DNA of 64,000 bases from Hymenolepis diminuta. Lineage: Eukaryota > Platyhelminthes > Cestoda > Cyclophyllidea > Hymenolepididae. The position numbers and the translations under genes were made by a program. The stretch covers positions 556,316 to 620,315 of the forward strand of contig CAADRB010000010.1 in NCBI GenBank assembly GCA_900708905.1. The letters are read 5' to 3'. The notes beneath the pieces are model-generated. The model saw only the letters and a list, made by a program, of their open reading frames with translations. It did no database searches and had not been told where the DNA came from. This document shows, in pieces, positions 27,213-40,800 of the stretch (position 1 is the first letter of the stretch; every line of letters begins with the position of its first letter).

Positions 27213-29613
27213 ACAAGACATTTCAGGACCTGTCCAATAATAGAGTTGGCCTGGTTAACAGATTCACAGAAGGTTGACCAAGAACAGTTTACTTAACTAA
27301 TGAAAGTGTTGAATATTCTTTTGGAGAAATATTTTCATCCTCAGTGATGTTGCTGGTGAAGCGTTATTGAATACAAAACTTGATGGCAATAACCAATGAT
27401 TTCAAATTTTGGTTTGAGTTAAATATTGTGATAGCTCTTATTGACCTCCTAATATATCGCCTGGTAATTGAAAATGTGCCCGAAAAGCAAATCTCAGCTT
27501 TTGCCGACATGTAGGCATACAACTTCGAAGATAAAAATGACATCATTTAATCTCTGGAAATTGATAAATTCGGGTCTAAGCTTTTCTGCACTTTATAATG
27601 AATTTTAATTAAATCGTTATGTAGATTTTTTAAACAAAATGAAGACGACCTTTCGCACTTGAAAATCTTGATCTAGTACGGTTTCCTACCAGTCGACTCA
27701 AAAATTTCCTCCAACAGAACAGGAAGTTCTCAAAATACCTTAAAGAAGTCTTTAACAATAAAAAATGAAAATTACCATCAAAATGAAATAGAAATCCCTC
27801 GTCATAGAGAAAATTCTCCGAATTTCGCCTTCACATCTCAGCAAATGTATTCTTGAAAGCCATATACTCCCCTGTCAAAATCAAAATGACAAAAGTCACG
27901 CCAAATTTCCACACAACCATACAAAAATGAGTAGAAAACTGGTCGAGGTATTTTTGCTCAAAATGGTATTTTTGGATTTTAATGAGGTATAGGTGCCAAT
28001 ATTTCGAATTCGTGTTCAACCATTCATACTTAGTCGTAATTATCACATCGATCTGAAATGATAATAAAGTTCTTACCGTGAATGTCGTTTAGGGGTTCTA
28101 GATAGATGTACAGAAAGCAAAATAGATAAATATGATTTAGAACAAAGGATTTCAACTTAAATTACGTTTCAGAATTCAAACATCGAAGTGGAAAAATAGA
28201 ACACTTTTGAACTCTTAAGTTTAACAACTGGGATGAAGAACAAGTCAAATCTAATTGACCAGTCAACTTAACTTGGATGTTTCTATTAAAATAACGTTGA
28301 CTAATACTTCCATTTAAAATAAATAACTGACTATTTAATTTTGTCCCATTGGGAAAAGTTGTAATTCAAATAAGCAAGAAAGTTTCATTTAAAAGCAGAG
28401 TTGATATTTAAAATGAATTAACTTTATGTTCAAATTTAATAACCTGCCTCCTTCTTCTGAATTTATTAACTTGGGTAAAGTGGTTGACTTGTCATTTTTT
28501 AATTAAAATCCGGGAAAAGCTTTAAGGAAAGTCGTTGACAAGTGGATAAATTTTTAGAAAAAACATTAAATAATCCTGACAACTTTATGGAGATAAAATT
28601 AAGTATGACAATGTAAACAACTTATGTAATTCTCTCGATCAGGGAACTGCGAATAATAAATTAACAAATGTCTAATTTATAGTTCTCTGAGGTTTAAATG
28701 TAATATTTGTAAAATTTATATGAGAAACTTATGAGTACCCTTTGAATAACCCTGGCAAAATCGATCTAATGTCAAAAAAATTAGCATAGAGAAATTTTGC
28801 CTTTTTCTCCATAATTTTCTGCGTTTCACTTCTGTTCTGTTAGCGGTAACGGTGCGATCGGATCTAGTAGCATTTGAGATTTCATCAAGGAATTAAAAGA
28901 GCTTATTAGTATTATACATGACAAAGAATACCATTTTTAGCGATGGAGAGCGTTTAAACAAAAGGAATGATTGATGCGATTTGAGCAATGTCGGAAAATT
29001 TTGGGGTAGGTCAAGAATCATGGCCTTACTGCATCTGAACTCTGAAATCGTCACGTTTCCTATATTTGAATTTACTTTTATAATGTTTTTTGAATTAATT
29101 CTTATCATAGCTACATTGTAATTCCAGGTGGCATATTTTTAAATGAACTTGTAAACATCCTCTTTTCACACAGTCTTGTAAGAACCATCTACTGGGCAAG
29201 ATATTCCATCAATTTGTGGAATGTATGCGCTTCGCTGATAGTCTGTTTGTACGTTTGGGAAGAGTCGATGACACCGAGCTTCCTTGCAGATTGCTTTCCT
29301 TTTTCTCACACCTTTTAATTATGTTTGGTGTTTCAGTAACTATGAGATAGATTTCTTATTAGGATTCAGCATTGAAACCGCACCCTTCTCACTAAATACC
29401 TGTCTCACATCTGCATTGAGCTGCCTAAGCCAAATATATGTATGAGGAGCTTTAGATTACCCTAATTTCGGTAATCGGGAATTCAGCAAAAGTTTGGAGC
29501 TATTATGATTTGTTATAATCGAGTCCACCTTGAGTGAACTCTAGTGATCTCTGCTACACTAAGAAATTGTTATTAGTCTCGTCTGCATGCTCTTGATACA
29601 AGTATACCTAGGT

Positions 29614-29669
29614 GGCATGATCAACTACGGAACTAAATCAACCAGTCAATAAGCTTTGAATGTTGTGGA
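29614..29669 (-). repeat. family R dispersed repeat, 3' end
   Basis: On the minus strand it reads TCCACAACATTCAAAGCTTA, then TTGACTGGTTGATTTAGT and TTGATCATGCCA. This is the clearest single copy of the family 3' end. The upstream part toward 29.9 kb is too diverged to delimit. Confidence 0.5.
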
Positions 29670-31464
29670 AATAGTGGCGCTAATGAATATTGGAATAAAT
29701 TAATGAAATATGGATGCTTGGGCACTGCAAAGTTTAGTTTGCTCTGGACTTGATTGCTCAGTAGTTCTATATTTAAAAATAGTAAAACTCCTAATACAAT
29801 AACTTTATTACCTACTTTTCATTGGTTCTTTCCTCCATTGTATACCTTATTGAGCTTGTTTCCTCTTCTCCTGATGAATATTTTTTATGCATAAAACTTA
29901 GAAGAGTATTTTGTCTAGGCAATAATAATACCTGAGCTAATTTATTTAAAATTTCTGAATTATTTCCACAAGGAGGTAAAAAAATGTTCATTGAGTACGA
30001 AATAAGGATGAAGAATAAAGTCTTTAGTACGTTAGGCAAAATAACTCTGAAATGATGGAGCAGCCAATACTCTCACTCGTCTATCAAGTCAGATGTCGTT
30101 GCTTAGAGACTCAGAGATGTTTAGCAAAATAACCAACCATATTGATACACCCTTAAAAATAGATGAATCGTCAAACCTGAGATTATCAATCAGATGCTTT
30201 AATTCTTTAGAAAGCACTCCTTTTAACAGATTTGAGATTTTTCCAAATATGAAAACTCAAGGAGGGAAAGAAGGGTATGATAAATGTTCCATTTCTTTCA
30301 TTGATAAATATCTGTATCAGGTTTTTTGATTTCGTGTAAATCACTCTATTTAGATGTGAATTCAAGGGTTTATTTACTACGACAATATAATATATTTTAA
30401 CCTTTGCCCATTTTACGATTAATATAGACCAAATATAGCTCACTAAAACCCGTGTCTAAAAGTCAGACATCTTAAACCTCTTATAAAATACATGAGAATC
30501 TTTTGATTGAAGTAAAACTTCCACTCAGACAAGTCTAAAAGTGTGTGGAATAGCTGTTATTCTTGATGCAAAGTTCGCAAGATATTCATTGGCGGATTAA
30601 ATGTAGTGAATTTTAAAAGAGTGAGTTCAAACAGTGAGATGTACTGTCATGAGGTCAATGAATTTATTTGAGCTCTCAATTCACATTCTCAAATGCTTGT
30701 TCAACTTGTTTTGAGGACAGGATTAAAGATATTTTATAGATAGAAAGAATTCCTTATCCTAAAATAGATCCTTACAGGAGAAAACACTATTCACAAATGT
30801 GTCAAGATACATTCGAAAACTCGACTTCCGTTAAACTTAATTGGCCATATACTTAAAGGATGAAATGTTTTGATTAAGATCATTGCGCCCTCCAAAGTGT
30901 TTTTGTTTTTTTTAGATGCATCCTGCCTCATGGATTTCAAACTTAGATCATAGAGGCATGCTTAAATTTTCTTATCACTAAATATGCTGACTCTATCTGC
31001 ATATTCTCCGGCAACTGTTAAACAAGTCAACTTGAATTTATTTCAATTATCAACAGCCAAATTTTCTGATAACGCAGTGCCAAACGGGAAAGATTGATGC
31101 AAGTCATTTAAGCTCACTTCTCCCCTCCAAACAAATTTGGACATTCCGACTGAATTAAGTGACTTCCTCGGTGGTAGTCATCATATTTGTGGAAAGTACG
31201 TCCTTATAATGTTGACTAAATTCCAAAGAAGTATATTCCAATGGATTTTCATAGGTTTGAGATTGTTAAGATAGCAACACAGTACAGTTTACATTTCTGA
31301 ATTCCGACGAAGTAAAATTCCCTGATCTGTTTTGAATGGACTAACGCTAACTGCTACCGCTTTTTAATGATGAGATTTCAATAAAAATTATCAAATTTTC
31401 AAAGCTAAATGCTGAATTTGAAAAACAATGTAATTATTAACCACTGAACTGTACAAAATATTTT

Positions 31465-31755
31465 AAAATTTTGAATCATAGGGTAGCATAAAAACATGTG
31501 GATTAGCAAAATAACCCAGTGAGGGGTTACATAGACAAACATATACGTATATGTATAATTAAGTCAGGACGTCAAGGGACTTGCTTCAGTTGAATTTTCG
31601 GGCTATTTTATTGTCCACTTTCTCACAAGGTGTGCCATTAATCTCGCAATATTCTGTTATTCCAAAACTTAATTTTCCTGGTCTAATTCATGAGATTTTT
31701 TTATTAATTTCATGTTCATAATATTCGGTGCTCGCTGACCGGCCCTTTGATTCAC
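31465..31755 (+). repeat. family R dispersed repeat, full-length decayed copy
   Basis: It starts with AAAATTTTGAATCATAGGG followed by TAGCA, and ends with TTCATAATATTCGGTGCTCG, CTGACCGG and TTTGATTCA. Both ends match, with a total of about 290 bp. Confidence 0.45.
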
Positions 31756-32494
31756 CTGAATCACCATCCAGCCATTGGTGGTCAGATGAGACTGGTAAGG
31801 GCATTTCAACCAAGCACAGCCTATTGCATTGTATGTATGCCTAGGAACTGTTGTAACTTCATTTTCTTAACATCAAAATAGCTTCCCTTCCGTACAAATT
31901 TCCCGTTTCATATCACATCTCAACATATTATCCCTAAAACGGTAAATTTTAAATGTAAATGCAATGTAAAGTGGTGGTTTGAGAGTCGAAAATTTCGTGA
32001 AAAATGACCGATCTATGTCTAAAATCAACCAGATCCTACAAGTCGCAAAGTTAACGATATGAGGATTGACATGGATGTACATTCTACCAGAGAATTTTTA
32101 ATTTTTCAGAGCAATACAACTTATTTGTTCTTCATTTTATTATCCACGACAATTTGAAAACATTTTGCAACATGAACATAGAGGACAATGCACTTTTAAT
32201 ATGGGTGAATGGAAGGTGGTGAGGGACCCAAAATTTGACATTTGGACTCAGTTAGTTCACTGCTTCATGTTCTAATGCTTCAGCTTCTAAATTTCAGGAT
32301 TTTCCCCATTACCTGATTTAATTTCTGTTCTCGACGTCCAGAGCATATCAAACACTCGTAGTAAACTTTATTTATATTCTGTTTGACCATAAGCTTCCAA
32401 CATCGATAAAAGTAATGACCTTTTAAACCTTTCACTTTAAAACTCTCATAGCTTTCAATATGAAAAGTGTTCTGTTTTATTCTGGCAATTTTCT

Positions 32495-32512
32495 TATATA
32501 TATATATATATA
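32495..32512. repeat. (TA)9 microsatellite
   Basis: Nine uninterrupted TA units. Confidence 0.9.
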
Positions 32513-34847
32513 TCTTTTGATTTAATGCTTCAAGAATTTTCAATCCTAACGGCTAACAAACTGGTGTTTAGAAATACTACAGCCCTTGTATAGAGCCCTA
32601 TATAGCCCTAGAGGTTGTCAACCTCTCCACCTCAGTGTCCAGTATATTAATTTACATATATTTAATAGAGTACTTTTTGTGCTTACGTTGTTGAATTCCT
32701 AGAGATTCGTCGATTAGGGCGAAGTACATTGACATATTTTTGATTAATAGCTTCTAAAGTGACCGGTATTAAGCTATGCGGGTGGTCATTTCACTCACTG
32801 GACGTGAATCTGAATCCAAATAGGTATGATCCGAAGGACTAGTTGGTCAAAGTAATGGTGTTTTTATGCAAGAATAAGATTCCTCACCATTTGAATACAT
32901 ATTAACGAGACATGCCAACGAATTCTATTTTCCACATTGCGGAACTGGATTTCTACAGCTGTGTATTTGACTCTCTCAAACATGTCAAAAACATCCTTGT
33001 CATCATTTGTATTCATAACATAGTGTGAAAAGTTTTCCTCGTTTTCCAATAGCAAATGACCTAGCCTTAACAACTGTCACTTTTTTCTAGATAAAAGACA
33101 AAAATCTTCCCATTCGGTCTACTTTCCACCTTAAAAAATCAATTCCTCCGGCATCATTCATACGGGTGAAATTGGCCTAAAACTGGATTATATTCTATTA
33201 TATGACCATAAGCGTTTGTTGATGTACCTCAAGTATGCTCTCATTTGTTTGTTGAAATTATTCCTCTGATATTATTTCATCATTACAATTAATTCTTGAT
33301 ACTGACTTAAGAAGTTTCAACTTAGGGGTCTTTGGAATAAATATAATATTGTCTTTCAAATAAGAACACCATCTTGTCCTCCTATTTTCTCAAATTACTC
33401 AGAAATTTCAACTTTTCTTCTCTGCTTCTCATTGGTCAATTTCAGCGTAAGGATTCAAATCAGGCACGTCTATTTAGAGCCTTGTTTAACTATCACCAAA
33501 ATAAACTGTGGCGTTAGACGTATCTGGTTGTCTGTAATGAACCATTTAAAACCTTTAAGGAATTGACCCCTCATTTTCTCCTTAAGAAATCTACTCCTTT
33601 TAGATCATAAGAAAATGGGTCTCTTTCGTCCATTTCTCGGATTACCGATCTTTAACTGCATAGAAAGTGGGTAATTCCTTTCTGTTGCCTGTCCATAAGG
33701 CTCCGTGTGTGTATGGATACTAGGACGCTTTATCTGGTCGTTCAGAATTTCACCACCCCACGTTAGAATATTAGTCACCACCGGGCGAATACCGTGACAA
33801 GCGGAAAGCGTGTTGCAATTATTCTGTAGCCAAATATACAATGCTAAAGAGATAGTGATTTCTTCGCCTTTTCTTCTCTTATCTATGAATATGTGAGTAA
33901 TTACTTTCTTTAGAAGACTGTGTCTTATTCTATTGCTCGAGTTGTTGGAAGAAATTAGTTGTGATACATGTCGGCTTCACTTTGATATTATTCAATTGCC
34001 TAACCATTGGCTCAATTTTCAGTCAGTCAAAAACACCTATCCAAATAATTTCCTGTTTCTTTAGAAAGGGGCTGATTGTTTTTCGGAAGAATTATGATTG
34101 GAATTGTATAATTTTGAATTAACCTTGTCAAAGCAAACACTGATTAAAATTTGTGTCATTGCTACATAATGATCAGATAAATGACAACTCATCCATATCC
34201 TGTTTTAGATGGTGTAGGAAACAACGTTATGGGGTTTCGGTTCTGATTACAAATGGTTTTTTGAATGCCGGTAGATATTCCATTTAGATCTTATGAGCTT
34301 GTTGTGATTTATGCTACTGATCTGTTACGAATCTAATCACACGCTGTTTTTTATTTCAGGTTAATATAACGACTCTTTATCACATATGAGTCATCCGTGT
34401 AGGGTCACATTTGTTCAAACACAAGAAAATTTACTATACGTCATGCTAACCTTTATCCACTTTAGTGTGTAGCCGTTTCCTTATGCTTACTATTGGTCAG
34501 TCCAGAGATACATTCACCTTATTGGCATCCAGGCTCAATAGTTAGCATATAAAATAATTGATGGTGCCCTTGCTAGTTGCACGGATAAACATACCCCATT
34601 AATTCATACTTTCTGACAGTACCAGCGTATAAATCTCTGTGGCATCCAATTCTTTGTTCTGCTTAATTTAATTCGCATTGTTACAGGTTAATCTTCAGCC
34701 TGATTGCTTTAAATTTTCTATTTCCTCAATTGGGAGATCACTTAGAAAGAAGAGAATTCGAGTTGAAGAAAACTTATTTTCTCGGAAGTTCATTACTTCA
34801 CGTTTCAAAATTCAACTTTCATAGTTCGTCCCTTGAATAATAGCGTT

Positions 34848-34895
34848 GTCCACAATACCCAGTGCTCACTGACTGGTTGACTGACTAAGATGATC
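34848..34895 (+). repeat. family R dispersed repeat, 3' end
   Basis: It reads GTCCACAATACCCAGTGCTC then ACTGACTGGTTGACTGACTA, matching the 3' motif of the family. The 5' part is not recognisable. Confidence 0.4.
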
Positions 34896-34899
34896 TATT

Positions 34900-37800
34900 A
34901 TATGACTTCGATTCATTTCTCATTTCGAAGGCCGATCAAACAGCGTGATCTTGTTTCCACAATCCTACTAAGCAGATATCACAGAATTCTTAATAGATTC
35001 AAACTCGAATCAAAAGCGAGATCAATATTGACATGAACAAGTATCGAAGAACAGAGGAAGAAAGTATAGGTTTTCAAAAGCTCCGCATAAGGGTGTTTAG
35101 ACTGTAACATTTAAGTCCCCTTTCACAGTGAGTTAGCTCTAGTTAACTTTGTTAAAATGAAATTAACGGGTTTTAACGGGTACCTTGGAAATTTTAAGAA
35201 AAAAATTATGAATAACAGTGGCATGACTGATTGTTAAAACTAATCAGAATGTTCAATAAGATCAGAACATTGTGGAACCCTTCACTTAGGAACTCAGTGA
35301 ATAACCTGAGAAATTGGAAGGTTATAACGTTAGAAACAATAAAGAAGTGAACAATACTCATTCATTAGAAAAATTTATCGACGTGAAACCAAAAGTAATA
35401 CGATTTAAGATCTCTGTATATTTGAATCCTCTCACCCATATCCGTCATTGAATTGTTCCAATATCTTCTGCGTTTAGAAACCTTATTTTGATAAAAGTTT
35501 ATGTTTTTCTATTTCTGTGTTCAAAACTATGCAATGTTATTCGCAAATTGGTTAAGTAAACAATAATTTTACCTTTCTCCTCTTCCTTTGGATTAACTGT
35601 TTATTAAATATTTGAATTCCATTCTTTTTTGTCAACGAATAAGCATTTCAAAAGTTATTTATAAGCGTTGTATCTGCGGGGAAAATTTTGTAAAAGATAA
35701 ACAAGGATGATCTCTTCAGCCCTTGAAATATGATCATAAATATTCTACACTCTATTTCTGCACGTTTGTAGAAATATTATTTCCCAGCCTTCGTCGATCA
35801 CAGCAAAATTTTACGGGAACTGAATTTCTTGAGTTCCTGTTTAACGAAACAGGCAACAATTTAAAGCAGAAAGAGGAATATTTTATTTATATCCACACCA
35901 CCTTTCCATCGTCGACATCATGGGATTCCAGCAACCTCTGTGATATTTTGATTTAAATTTACGTTTATCAATAAGAAAAGAAAGTAAATCCGTAATTGGT
36001 GGTAATTCTAACTTAATCAAGATGCAAATTTATTTATTTTTAAAAATTAATTTTGGTCTTTGAATGGAAAAATATATTTGGAATGTCGATGCCACATGTC
36101 GTAATTAATAAACGATCTAATAAATGTTGGACACTGTGGACAAGAATTTCTTCAATTATCATTTGATTTTATATAGTAAAACAGTAAAATGAGTATTATA
36201 CAACTCAAATCAATCCAGAAGTCAAATTAAATAAGATACCTTTCGACACCTTTATCGATACCATTTTGATCCCACCTCTTAAATCCTCGCTCTATTTCAG
36301 CTGCTTTTTGCCTTATAGTGGAAAGACAGAGTGTGGAATTCAAGCATTTCAAACAAAATCAGGTTGCCATCGGTGCCTCTTTGTCTTTTTTACATTCTTA
36401 ATGTATGTGAAAGTGATAAGTTTGGTTGGAGCTTAACATTGAAATTCGTTGGATGAAAACAGCACTGAATGTCGAATCTCATAAACGATGATTTGCGTTC
36501 GCATTTGCACTTTTGCAGCCATCCATTTAACAAACCAGTTCCAATTACAGTTACAATTTGGACTGCCACGTTGAGAATGATCCATCATTTTAACAGTGGA
36601 GTGATGATCCGGTATATGCAGCTAGGCAGTAAATAAAAGACTGCTAAACTTTTAAAAGAAATGTACGTTTTCGTGTTTTAATTTCACTGATTACCTTTTC
36701 GTCCATTTACAACTAATTTTAATAATTGAAGTTTGATGAATATTCGATTACCAGATCTTGTTTAGCCTTTAATCATAAACCTTGAATTTCTGAAGAGCTT
36801 TTGCAGGAATTATTTCAGCCCATTTTGGTAATTTTACATCAGTATCCACACTTGTTTTTTTCAGATTTCATTTTTCCTAAGAAATATATTTAATTCATGA
36901 ATTTTCAATTGTTGAATTAAGTTTCAAATAAATAACTTTTTATCAGTCCATTACCTCATTATTACAAGTTAATTGTTAACAGGCGTGGTATGAAGGGTTG
37001 ATAATTGGGAAAAAATTACAAGCGGAAATTTTGAAATCCTTTAACTTCCTTTATGTAATATATTTTTATCCTTTGATGATAACCGAGAGCAGTCTACTTA
37101 TAAGACCGGAGAATTTATCATCCGACCAGGTTTTTTTCCAAACGGAAGCAAAAAGGGATAACCAGTTGGTTAGCACAGAGAAAAAAACCACATCCCCAAT
37201 TTTAGCTTTTTAACTGATGAAGCGTTGCATAAGTTAATTAAAGTCAGCGGCTTTTGCCTCGGTGATTTTGATATTCTAAAATTGGATTAGTTGGAATGAA
37301 CATATAGCGTGTTTGAAAAAGAAGTGAAGTACACAGGGACAGGTTTAAGCTAAGTAAATCATAGCGGTAATATGGAGGAAGTACTGTAGTAGTGAAGTTG
37401 ATTAATATAGGGGAGCCTAATAAATCCAATTATCGCCTTCATTACGGGGAATAAAACATATATTCGCCTCTTCTAACTTCTGAATTGACGCACTATATTA
37501 ATATTGATCAAAAGATTAACAGAATTTGTGTTTTTTTTCAATTTGCGATCTCATCTTCTATCAAAGTGGTCAAGTTGCACGTCTGACAAGTCAAGGGTTA
37601 TGAGATCAATACTCAACACTGCACTTAGTGATATGGATGGTAAACTGCACTTTAGGTCGGCAAGAGGATGGCAGCATACGGGTTTCTGATAGAGGCGGCT
37701 CTGGGATATCTCTCTTCTCCACAATTCAAATATTTTTGAACATTATTCAGAGTGAACTTGCAAAGCTGTTCCAGTCAAAGTACATTGCACAGCCGTTAAC

Positions 37801-40800
37801 GTACTCATTGTGACCCACGGATGGATGTTCAACCACAATGGTTATTTCTGGTCAGCAAAAGAAGTGGGAGAATGTGTGTTTCATTTAGGAGAAGATCCAG
37901 AATAATTTCTCATTACCCAAATTCAGCCGTTTAAACCCTTCCTTAATAGGTTTTGGAGGTATTCCATCCCGTTACCTTAGGAATTATTACTGTTTTAGTT
38001 GTTGAAAGATTCGTGAAATATAAATTTTGCATTTTTTTACTTAACTGAATTTTGTGTATATTTCAGAGGAATTTTGTGTCTTATTTGATCGTCTTATCGT
38101 ACCTTCATCTTTTCAAAGTCTCAAACACTACGAACATCAAATGTAAAACTTACATTCGATATCAGTGGGCACAGAATTTCTACGAATCAAAATTTTTAAT
38201 GCTTCTTTTATGTTTTCACAAAAAGGTAAGATTTTAAATTTTTCATGAGGATTTTTGTTGAAAGGAATATAATAAATTGAATTACTTCTTTTGAACTCGA
38301 CCACCGAAGTGGGTGGTCGGATAAATATTTGGGTGCTTGCCAATCTGTTTTAAATTCATGCTATTTGAAGGGAAGAAACGTACACTACTGATGTACCCCG
38401 ACTGTGATACTGATACGTCTCCTTTTTTAAAATACTTCATTACTCATCTTGCTTGCACATACGAAGCTCACTTCCAGTTCTTAAAGCACGACGCTTCAGT
38501 TAATGGTTATTTAGTTTTCATAATATGCCTTACAATCACAAAAAAGGACATTTATTTGATTCACTATAAGATGAGAGATAAAAAACTGATTGGTGTAGAT
38601 AATTAGAAGTTTTGAAATTCACAACTGATAGCATAGCAGTCACCGATCCGAAATCAGTACTGTTCGGTGTGCATCTCGTGACTGTAATAGTAAACCCAGT
38701 TTGTTGATACCATGAGGAGAGTTGTGCTGTGGAATATGCAGACCCTTTCTAATTTACCATTCTTATTACCGAGGCAATTTTTAGCAAAATTGCATGGTAA
38801 TTTTTACAGTAAATAATTATCAAATAAATATCGTGCAACTGCCAATGAAATCTATATTATATAAGGCCAGTCCCTACTTTAATAAAACATTTTACCTGTT
38901 CTTACATGCCCCGACAGAAAATATAAACGAAATGCTTAAGCGCTGGTGAAAGCTGATTTTATTATATAACACTGTCGAATTTCAAAGACAAAAGTAAAAT
39001 AGTTGAGAGTTTTAATTGTTTAAACCCTGACAGAATTCATAAATGAACAAAACGAATATCCGGCTAACTTCTTAAGGTTTCTATTTAATATTTCGACTAA
39101 ATAAAACTCCTTCTTTCCAGCAGGGTGATACAAACGGTATTGTTTTCTTCTGATTCTAGGAATAATAAAGTGTTCATTTGAGTACCGCTGCAAACAATGG
39201 GAAGAAATTTAAAATGACAATGAAACTTACTCTTTAATGGTTTGCTTGTACTTCAACGAAATTTTAGTGGGAAAAATTCGATTAAGTACTTCCAAAAATT
39301 AGAATGAATGAGGATTTTTCATTGTATTTTTCGAACAAAGTTCACATGTCATTAAATTTATCTTCATAATTACCTTAAAAATATTAGGCTCATGATTGTT
39401 GGCCTCGATTAACTTAATTCACCGTTTTATATACATTAATTGCCATTATAAAGTTAGCTACTTGCAATAGCCTTTTTCATAGTCTCTGTTTTTGAATGTT
39501 TTATCAATCTTTTTGGGTAGGGTTCCTCGAGCACCACTTAATATCTGTTTTACAAATACTAGGATGGTCTGTTTTGCTACTCCACATCTGTTTATGTCTA
39601 TTTACGTATTGAAACCAATCACTTTCGGACAATACTCGTTTAAGGCCGATATAATTACATGTTTAGCGGTAAAAGCATTAACTCAATAAACAATTTTCCT
39701 TACAACCCGATAAGTGTATTTTTGTATTTGTCTGAAAATGCAGACATGATCCAGCAAATTCTGCCCTCTTCCTTTTGATCAGTTCAAGTAAACATGGTTT
39801 AACTACCGCAGAATACCAATTATACTGAAAATTATTAGATTGACTTGCATACCACTGGTAACCTCAATTTATTATTCATCTATCCATCTTTATAAGTATC
39901 AAATGAATCCAGATTTATAATATTTGAAATCATATTTTTGCTCATTTCAAGCAGGCTTCAAATCTCCGCTTAGAGTTTCTCCAACTTCACTTTAACGTGC
40001 AACTCGGAAGATCATACCTCCACTAATCGGCGGATGAGCACCAAAACGTTAGATCTCCAAATCTTAGCTGCTTTACTGTCTTAGTCTTTAATCAAATGTA
40101 AAAATATCGGTCTATGAGTACTAGCATCTCTGTCACACCTAGTAATCTGATTAATTATTAGTGTTATTCATGATAAGGCAAAAAATTGTCCGGATTTCAA
40201 TCATGTGAAAGAATGCGATGGATCATTCTCCACTTATGACTTGAGATAAAGTTTAACGACCGATATAAAGCTCCTAGACTAGTTTCGCCCTCTTGAAACT
40301 ATGGTATTCATGTTTGAACCCAGCAAGCCAACGCTGTTAGGTACAGAATAGTACGTTTCTTATTTTCCAATAAATACGAAATAAACTTTGCAAAAATGTA
40401 AGGGGCTTCCAAAAATATTTCAAATTTGAGTAGAACCTTGGTTAATCAGACAGCGAGTCGAGTGGACACTTTATGAGTATTGGAACACAAAAAGTCAAAC
40501 AAAACAATGAAGAATGAATGAAAGGGATAGAGTAGAAGTATCTATTAAATTTAGAACATCGGAATTCTAATTACCACGAATCCTGGGTGAATTAAGCAAT
40601 AAAAAGTATTCACTTAGAGACCTTAAATTTATCTCAATCTAATTGAACCAAGGCTGTTTTCTATCTTTCCTTCACTTACCTTCTGGGAAATTAAAGAAAT
40701 TCAGATTATTGATAGTAAAATGGCAGGTTTTAGGTCGATTATATTTTATTGGAATCGGAAATTTAAAACACCTTAGCTATAATAAGCAAATTGCTCTGAA

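Larger units (their letters stand above)
18860..29613. other. noncoding AT-rich DNA, no gene recognised
   Basis: It contains the tandem repeat at 23161 and a weak tRNA-like piece at 27145. The open frames at 20419-20751, 23227-23511, 23785-24012 and 27831-28046 match no family and are within chance length. Confidence 0.5.

Noticed and set aside
27831..28077. Two apparent exons separated by GTAAGAACT...TTTCAG on the minus strand
   Set aside because: The intron would be only about 24 nt, too short to be spliced, and the encoded peptide matches nothing known.
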